From contig NC_092567.1 of assembly GCF_037975245.1 (NCBI RefSeq), positions 7,066,714-7,130,713 on the forward strand: a stretch of DNA of 64,000 bases. Direction: 5' to 3'. The DNA is from Apostichopus japonicus (taxonomy: Eukaryota; Echinodermata; Holothuroidea; Aspidochirotida; Stichopodidae). The notes below the pieces were generated by a model that made no database searches, was not told the DNA's origin, and worked only from the letters and a program-made list of their open reading frames with translations. Shown here piece after piece: positions 58,401 through 64,000 of this stretch. Every line of letters starts with the position of its first letter. Position 1 is the first letter of the stretch. The translations under genes were made by a program, and so were the position numbers.

Positions 58401-61400
58401 GCACATCTGGACATTCATGTCAGATGCATGCACAATGTGTACTGGTTCATGCATCTTCTCGGGTAGGCCAGTAAATTATATGAATATGTATGTATACATA
58501 TATGTCACAGGAGGGGGCTAATGTGCAAACATCTGCATGTATACAAGACCCCAGACTACAATATCCCCCCCTCCCCCACCCACCCTGTGCTGCAGCAGTT
58601 CAACCCTTGCATCCACCCAGTTAAGTTCCCTCAAACTGAAAAGTACTTTTACAAACCAACAGCAAAATTAATCTATAGTGGATGTAAGATTTTGCCCTTG
58701 GAATGGCAGGAGAAACAATCTAGTTTTGAATGCCCCATCATTTGATGTCTTTATTAAAAAGATCCAGCTGTACATAGTTCTTCACTAGCACCAGCTACTG
58801 GATATAAAAATGGCTTTTGACAATTAAGCAAATACAGTGAAAATAGTCTCCTGTCTACCTGAAAAGCACCAATTTGACTGATACCATTAGTAGTGGTAGT
58901 TTTGTACAAAGTAGTCGAAATTACACAATCTAGTCAGGTGCTTTTTATATGTACATATACGCCCACCTTCTAGATAATAAATGAAGAGCTTAATCATATA
59001 CTTACATAAGGCTCACAGAATGGTAATTTGATTGCCAAGTTTGGAAAGGACTTTATGACTGCTTTAGCTGCTGTATTGTATTGATCTGTAGTAGGATACC
59101 TACAAAAAAGAATATCACTTTATAGTTGATTCACATACAGGGTTAGTGCCAGCTGTAAAATTTAGGAGGGGGGGGGGGCAATTACCCACTTGACCAACTC
59201 TTTTGGGGGGGATTTAGTATATGGGGGAGCCTTTTTAAAATGTGGAGTGAAAGGAAAAGATGGTACTGTCTGGGGCTCCAAAAGCTCCAGTTTTTAACCT
59301 TCATATCAGCAGGACAGGGCTTGGTTGGGTGAGACTCATACAGGCCCAATGATCTCCCATAATAGAAATTTCTTATGTTACGGGATACTGCGGACTATCT
59401 CTATAGTGGTCTCTTGTATCATTCTTGAAGATATATTGTCTAAATTGTTTTGTTTTTACTATGTAATTCTTAATTCCTTGTTTTAGTCTGATGTTGATCT
59501 GGGAGTGAAATAAACCTTACACACACAAACACCAAAAATTACATTTTTAAAATAATATCAACAACTTATTTTGCAACTTAATAATAACAGTGAAAAGTTC
59601 ACCCATTTACCCACTAACCATCAAGTCCTGCTTGTACTAAGTACCTTACCTAGCACCCCCATTCCCCCCAGACAGGCTGAGTCAGCTAAAAGGCTATGAT
59701 TTTATATTTGAGGTCGCTGCCTGAGCTTGTTTGTTTTGGTAATGTGGATATCCCCATCTGAAGTTAAAATATGAACAGAACTTTAACAAAGTTGTAACCA
59801 CATCATTCCAAGGTTCCACAATATTAAAATCTGTAGGTTATTGACACATGACGTCTTTATATGCAAAAAATCAAATGCGAAAATACAGGCTTCCAAAGGT
59901 GTTATTGTTCCAGGTTAAATAACACCACAATTTCAAAGATGGCATACTTACACATTGACATATTTCAAAGCTAGTAATTCTGAGATGTTGAAAAGTCAAG
60001 ATTCCAAAGACTTGTGCATTATGCATGCGTATGACATTTGAAGGCAAAAATGTACACTGGTTTAGCATTAGTGATTGAAAAGACAAAATATTAATATTCA
60101 AATAGGGAAAGGTACTTACACAGTAAACAAGCACATTTTGTCAAATGTAGCTTGGATTACAGCAGATTTAATTCTGTTGCTGACAGGTCCCCCTTTTAAT
60201 AGTTCTACCAAGATGTCTCTCCTAACATCATCTTGATGCAGCTCAAACTTGTTTGGCCATGGCAAGAACTTTTCTTCTTCATGAAAACTATCAAGCATGC
60301 AAAAAGGGTAAACAAAACTTTATTAGCAAAATGTATAGAATTAGCACTTTCAATAAAGTGACCCTAAACAAATTTTACATGAACAATACAGATTATACTT
60401 TGACACAGGTTGAACAGCTTGATTTTCACTACTTCAGCTGTAAGTTGTTGAACATGCATGTCAGTACTTAGCAAAATGTGACTTCATATTAAATGGCCTC
60501 TTCAAATAAGGGGCTTTGTACTGAACTTCTTTAGGGAATGTGTGGGACTTACTGTTAACCAACCAAGTTCCACCAACCCCCCACCCCCCATACCCTAATA
60601 TATTGTAGTGATAGCTTAAAGAGAAAATGCAGTCACCCTGATTTGAATTAGTATACTGTAGTATAATATTTCTATTATGGCTCTTCCTACTCATGTGACA
60701 ATGTTTTTGTTACTGAATTGTTGAATTCATGCACCATAACTCTTAGATTTGTCTTTTATATGCAATATTTATGTTCTAAAATGCCATAAAATATAATTGT
60801 AAGGTCAGCACCAGAAATTTGCAAGGTTTAGCTGATATTGCAAATTAGTTTGGGGCAACTGCTTATTCCCTTAAATAAGCTCTTTTTTGCTTCTGTCAAG
60901 GTAGGATAATAATTCAAACATGAAATGTTACATGTCTTACCTGTCTGAAACATCACTGGTACAAGGTACATCTCTTTCATTTCCAGCCAATATAATGGTG
61001 TCATCTGAACTTGAAGAGCTTGTAAATGAACTGGCACTGAGGCATGCAACTGACAAAGGAAAGGAGTGTCCAAAATATGTATTATAAATTATTTTTCTAA
61101 TTTGCAAAACCCCAGGATGTAAAGATTAAATATGTGTTGCTCATAAGTACAAGAAACAAAATAACTGGATTTGCATTGCAATTTGCTACTTACTATTAAA
61201 TCTTCAACTGCTAACCAATTTGATATTGATTAGCACTTTCATTAGACAGTAATGCTTTTTGATTGATATTGCAAACTGTAAACTGTTACAATGAAAATTT
61301 GAAGTAGTATTCAACTTTGGCATACCAATTTGTCCCTTGCAGAATACCTTCAGACTGTGATAATTTCTTATCTTAAAGCTTCCCTGAAATTTCAAATATG

Positions 61401-61919
61401 AATACTATAGTGACTTCCTCCTGTCAAATATCCCAAAACTTTCCAATACTGTAGGGGGAAAGCCATGAGGAGAGGTTATGACAATGTACATACATTCATA
61501 CAAGAATGTTTTATGTGCATATATTATCCTTGGAACTACCCAAGTACCAATAAGTTCCAAATGGGGTTCACACATCACATTATGCCAATAAGGCTCCTTC
61601 ATGAAATGGTAATAAACATGCTGCTGATAGGCAAATTTTTCTGGACAACAATCTTTCTGCAATCGTGTACAAGAAGCATTTATACTTACCTTCATCTCTT
61701 TCACCAATCACATTCAGTTTAACTGCTTTATCTTCCATCTGCTCTTCTTCTATATCACCGTCAATGTCCACCCAGTCGTCAAAGTCTTTATCAAAGACCT
61801 GAAGCCGAAATTTCTTTATCCCAAATTGAGATTTGATTTCTGGTTCTACATCACTTGCACTACATAAGAAAACCCTTTTTCTGGATCCATAAGTTACATG
61901 GTACCGTTTAAGTGCTTCA
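55144..61919 (-). CDS. Eight-exon accessory gene of the transposon, start exon not seen
   Basis: Exons, 5' to 3': 61919-61690, 61049-60941, 60287-60120, 59099-59006, 58081-57737, 57062-56882, 56357-56272, 55428-55144. Every junction is GT-AG and every phase fits, giving 498 codons to a TGA. The N-terminal part has FRLQVFDKDFDDWVDID, like a PB1/ubiquitin-like fold. A serine/acid linker follows, then a region with YPTTDQYNTAAKAVIK, a basic stretch (ERRHM, KKRK), the motif GERRRLVLEEKPPIAEIR and a hydrophobic C-terminal domain. From memory this order resembles predicted fish and invertebrate proteins labelled SAMD3-like, though I see no SAM domain. Its place beside a Tnp2-like gene and a subterminal array suggests a DNA-binding partner of the transposase; that is inference. 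The first exon supplies only the start and a codon's first two bases. Confidence 0.75.
56272..56357 (-). CDS. Accessory gene exon g
   Basis: Acceptor TCTGCTACAG, donor GATGAT|GTAAGC, phase 1 in and 0 out. Encodes TWTAALWILPGFLKEDRNFL then FINSDDD. Confidence 0.8.
56511..56560 (+). repeat. CACT-terminal fragment in an intron
   Basis: CACTCTTAAAAATAACTAC resembles termini of small CACTA/EnSpm-type elements. No inverted partner was found nearby, so it is either a fragment or chance. Confidence 0.25.
56882..57062 (-). CDS. Accessory gene exon f
   Basis: Acceptor CCTTAATTCATAG, donor AGGG|GTAAGT, phase 0 in and 1 out. Encodes IIEDFSAIISWDAVSEMFYK, then LDDIAAKIITY and TLRFLVEYNNFIQQL, predicted helices. 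Confidence 0.82.
57737..58081 (-). CDS. Accessory gene exon e: basic region and ERRRLVLEE motif
   Basis: Acceptor CATCTTGGTTTTGTAG, donor ACAG|GTAATT, 115 codons in phase 0. It starts DALKNALKDKFRNERRHM, has a lysine-rich stretch VVVKKRKTS that could be a nuclear signal, an acidic/lysine helix rich in E and K, then GERRRLVLEEKPPIAEIRGK and FPTLFCAEQ. The 127-codon ORF on the opposite strand is its shadow. Confidence 0.85.
58082..59005. other. Intron between accessory exons e and d
   Basis: About 920 bp, AT-rich, with TATATG-type words near 58480. No exon seen. Confidence 0.6.
59006..59099 (-). CDS. Accessory gene exon d: YPTT motif
   Basis: Acceptor CTTTTTTGTAG, donor TTAT|GTAAGT, phase 2 in and 0 out. 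Encodes YPTTDQYNTAAKAVIKSFPN followed by LAIKLPFCEPY. The pattern Y-P-T-x-x-Q-Y, A-x-x-x-I, FP-L is the best recognised part of the family. Confidence 0.82.
59100..60119. other. Intron between accessory exons d and c
   Basis: About 1 kb. G-runs at 59166-59178 and 59204-59211 with flanking TTTAGGAGG and ATTTAGTATATGGG, style of a small degraded insertion. No exon seen. Confidence 0.55.
60120..60287 (-). CDS. Accessory gene exon c
   Basis: Acceptor GCATGCTTGATAG, donor CTGT|GTAAGT, phase 2 in and out. Encodes FHEEEKFLPWPNKFELHQDD, then VRRDILVELLKGG and IKSAVIQATFDKM, predicted helical. Confidence 0.8.
60941..61049 (-). CDS. Accessory gene exon b: serine-rich acidic linker
   Basis: Acceptor TTTCCTTTGTCAG, donor ACAG|GTAAGA, phase 1 in and 2 out. 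Encodes SASSFTSSSSSDDTIILAGN and a further acidic stretch; low complexity, likely disordered. Confidence 0.75.
61690..61919 (-). CDS. Accessory gene exon a: PB1-like N-terminal domain
   Basis: Acceptor TTGTGTCTTCAG, donor GAAG|GTAAGT, phase 2 in and 1 out. It starts EALKRYHVTYGSRKRVFLCS and includes KFRLQVFDKDFDDWVDID and EDKAVKLNVIGE. The beta-strand pattern and D-x-D-x-DD-W-V-D acidic motif resemble PB1-type interaction domains. No ATG exists between its acceptor and the transposase stop at 62028, so the start exon must be upstream of or within the transposase gene. Confidence 0.8.
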
Positions 61920-62027
61920 CTGAAGACACAAATATATAGAAACTAAAAAGTTGTTTCTTCTAACCTTTGAAGTTCAAAGTAACAATGATAAGGAATGAGA
62001 TGCTCTATTTTAAGTATTAATGTTTCT

Positions 62028-63980
62028 CTAAACAAAGTACTTAAGTGTTACCATTCTCTGATTTTGATTTGTGTAAATTGATAAGGGTAAATGACAAGCA
62101 AAATCTTCATAAGCAAATATGACCCATTTTTGTTGAAAACACAATACATAGCTATGGAAATGTTGACTGTAACCAATAGTGTGCAAAACCATCAAAACAA
62201 AATACACTTTACCACCTTTGATAAAGATTGCATCTATTTTGCCAAATTCATGCAACCTATTTTCTCTTGCCTCTAGAACCATGCAACAACCTTTTGCATA
62301 CAATGAACTGTGTAATTCAACAAAAGCTAATGTATGCACTTCTTCAATGCTTGGAAATTGACTTTTCAAAGCTCTCTGAATCCCATCACAAAACTGATGT
62401 AACTTTTGAATGTCCCCTCCTGAGTTGGATGTCATTTTGTCATCCAAAAAATTCTGACCAGCTCCATAATAGCACATAAGTAATTGATGACGCCTTGCCA
62501 ATGTCTTACACAAATTCCGCCTGTTTTTCTGCCTATTGGCAATTTCTTTGAAATATGCATGTTTAGCTTCAAACCTCATTGTCCAGCAGTGAACAAGAGG
62601 TCCATATTTCAATATTGAACGAGGGTAATGCAATAAGTAATGACTTTTGGGTTTAATTCTATCTTCAGGAAAGAGCTCTTTCAGAGCAACCAGAAATCCA
62701 TGCACCAAATATTCCAAGTATGCAACCATTTCACACGGTATAGAGGGAGCAAATGTAATTTCACAAATATCCATAAGTGACAAAAATAGTTCCCAGTATT
62801 CATTTCCCTCTGGAATTGAGCTTCCTATGATTAAAGGCAATAATCTCATCAGGCACCATGTTTGAGATGCTGTTTGTTTGATTTTGAAACTTCCCAGGTT
62901 AGCAGTGGTATTGCAAGTTGGTTTGCTTTTCTGATCACTTTTTCCAAAGGGAAAAAGCTTCAAAGCACTGTTAAAAGATTCCAAAGTGAAAAAGCCATCC
63001 TGAATAAATGTTGTCACAACCTTCGTCATTAATTCTGGAACAAGTCCTTCGAGCAAATCATGAGCTGGATCAGGTGGTAGACAACTGATTACATCAAAGT
63101 ATTGCAAATCTGACAAAACAGATTTAGAAGCTACTCCATAAACATGCCTAAGACCTTGATTTTCCATAACTAACTGCACCTGATGTTTGTGACCAACACT
63201 TGTTCTTTCGATTAAACTGGATGAATCAAAATGATCTTGAATGTCATTACTACTTGCCATGCAAAATCTACATATTCTACCAGCATGAAAATGTTGCTGA
63301 AAGCCTCCTAACTGATGTGCTGCCAAGTTATCCATGGAAACCAAACTAATGCAACCCTTGAATGTAAACTCCTCCTGGTTTAAAGTTGTTATTGTCACCC
63401 CCTTACTTTCTAAGACTTTAACATCCTCAAGAAGCGGTTTGAGCACTTTCCCAAAGCCATACTGTTTTATTAATCTTGTACAGCAGAGGCAAACAAGCTG
63501 AATTGATGACAATTTTGACCGAAACTTTGGGGATAAATTTCCAAGAACAAAATAAAATGCAGCAACTTTGTAGCTGTTAGCTTTATTTCTAAGTGGGTTC
63601 ACCACACCAAAATCATCATAATAAAAATGAACTTGGAGTGCATGTGGCTCCAAAGAGAATAGGGGATGATTTTGAAATGCTTCACCATCACAGTAATCCT
63701 CATATCCCTTGTCCCCATGTCTAGAACGGGACTTCAGAACTTCTGCTAAAATATCATCATGACTTAAAAGACATTTTAGAGTATCAAGCAATGGTACATA
63801 AATGAATGTATCATCTTTCCCACAGGTGGAACCTAGCACATGTTCAACTGGCTCAACTAAACCAAAATGCTCCTTATAAAAAGCTGTCTGTTTATAGTCT
63901 GAGGCCAACTTTTCAAAGATGTTATTTTTCTTTTCAAACTTTTCATCGATAAAGTTAAAGATATCAGGATTTTTAGCCAC
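62028..63980 (-). CDS. CACTA/Tnp2-like transposase (650 codons visible, 5' end open)
   Basis: Predicted DDE-type transposase that cuts the element ends in the nucleus. Visible motifs (numbered from 63980): FYYDDFGVVNP (about 119-129) with an acidic pair; SMDNLAAHQLGGF (215-227) followed by CRFC (237-240), a metal-binding pair; DPAHDLLEGLVPELM (304-318); KSHYLLHYP (445-453); and GPLVHCWTMRFEAKH (460-474). Plant CACTA Tnp2 proteins have the same order: an acidic site, the D-N-x-x-x-H block before a C-x-x-C, a D-x-x-H motif, then the DUF4218-like H-x-LLH and GP-x-x-x-W-x-x-R-x-E block. The catalytic E is probably in RFEAKH. The frame is intact and ends in TAG. The first codon listed is GTG and the frame stays open to the edge. 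CTTCTGGTTTCACAG just before it could be a splice acceptor, so a 5' exon may lie outside. The CACTA assignment rests on motif order only. Confidence 0.8.
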   Translation of the reverse strand: MAKNPDIFNFIDEKFEKKNNIFEKLASDYKQTAFYKEHFGLVEPVEHVLGSTCGKDDTFIYVPLLDTLKCLLSHDDILAEVLKSRSRHGDKGYEDYCDGEAFQNHPLFSLEPHALQVHFYYDDFGVVNPLRNKANSYKVAAFYFVLGNLSPKFRSKLSSIQLVCLCCTRLIKQYGFGKVLKPLLEDVKVLESKGVTITTLNQEEFTFKGCISLVSMDNLAAHQLGGFQQHFHAGRICRFCMASSNDIQDHFDSSSLIERTSVGHKHQVQLVMENQGLRHVYGVASKSVLSDLQYFDVISCLPPDPAHDLLEGLVPELMTKVVTTFIQDGFFTLESFNSALKLFPFGKSDQKSKPTCNTTANLGSFKIKQTASQTWCLMRLLPLIIGSSIPEGNEYWELFLSLMDICEITFAPSIPCEMVAYLEYLVHGFLVALKELFPEDRIKPKSHYLLHYPRSILKYGPLVHCWTMRFEAKHAYFKEIANRQKNRRNLCKTLARRHQLLMCYYGAGQNFLDDKMTSNSGGDIQKLHQFCDGIQRALKSQFPSIEEVHTLAFVELHSSLYAKGCCMVLEARENRLHEFGKIDAIFIKGGKVYFVLMVLHTIGYSQHFHSYVLCFQQKWVIFAYEDFACHLPLSIYTNQNQRMVTLKYFV

Positions 63981-64000
63981 TGTGAAACCAGAAGCTGAAA

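Larger units (their letters stand above)
51864..64000 (-). mobile_element. Giant CACTA/EnSpm-like DNA transposon, left 12 kb (continues past window)
   Basis: The sequence CACTGTAAAAACTAAAAGGG at 51864 has the CACT(A/G) start that defines CACTA-type termini. Just inside it is a long array of 77-bp repeats, as expected of the repeat-rich subterminal zones of this superfamily. Two minus-strand genes follow: an eight-exon gene and a Tnp2-like transposase. All their splice sites and frames look intact over 8.8 kb, so the element may be young. The right terminus is outside the window, so the inverted partner and the 2-3 base duplication cannot be checked. The three bases before the terminus are CTA. 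Confidence 0.6.

Noticed and set aside
62091-62865. Plus-strand ORFs of 60-83 codons
   Set aside because: Shadows of the transposase frame on the opposite strand.

Overview
This is animal nuclear DNA, AT-rich, with almost no continuous coding sequence. Genes appear only as short exons with GT-AG splice signals, and mobile elements dominate. A TTAGGG-type telomere motif, an LRR gene resembling animal NLR-family exons and very abundant hAT-like TIR elements fit a marine invertebrate, perhaps a deuterostome such as an echinoderm. That placement is inference.

Layout. 1-12 kb: a 2.7 kb segment present twice in direct orientation (1-2675, 8812-11640), dispersed repeats at 3.2-4.6 kb, and two weak exon candidates on the minus strand. 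12.4-21 kb: a dense transposon field with a TIR element carrying a telomere-like core, a three-level nest of hAT-like elements (13323-16202, 13663-14772, 14053-14455, each with a perfect 8-bp target-site duplication), a non-LTR reverse-transcriptase relic split by another insertion, and a 2.1 kb element at 18680-20777. 23.7-51.7 kb: four phase-compatible plus-strand exons (23750-23958, 29755-29831, 40548-40606, 51646-51681) that I read as part of one LRR-encoding host gene with long introns full of further TIR elements, including a second nest at 44652-47501, and local duplications.

51.86-64 kb: the most striking region. The sequence CACTGTAAAAAC at 51864 looks like the terminus of a CACTA/EnSpm-type DNA transposon. 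About 80 bp inside it begins an array of about 13 units of 77 bp. Further in lie two minus-strand genes: an eight-exon gene (55144-61919, about 498 codons visible, all seven junctions GT-AG and in phase) and a 650-codon Tnp2-like transposase ORF (62028-63980) that runs to the window edge. I read this as the left 12 kb of a giant, apparently intact two-gene CACTA-like element sitting in an intron of the LRR gene, about 180 bp past its fourth exon and in opposite orientation. By analogy with plant CACTA elements, where one product cuts and a second binds subterminal repeats, the multi-exon protein may be the partner that recognises the 77-bp array.

A second recurrent theme is a 100-bp module with a conserved GCGCCA-N8-TGGCGC hairpin, found at least 12 times in several different TIR element types, with one copy showing a compensatory change in both arms. 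No rRNA, tRNA, CRISPR or prokaryote-type operon was found.
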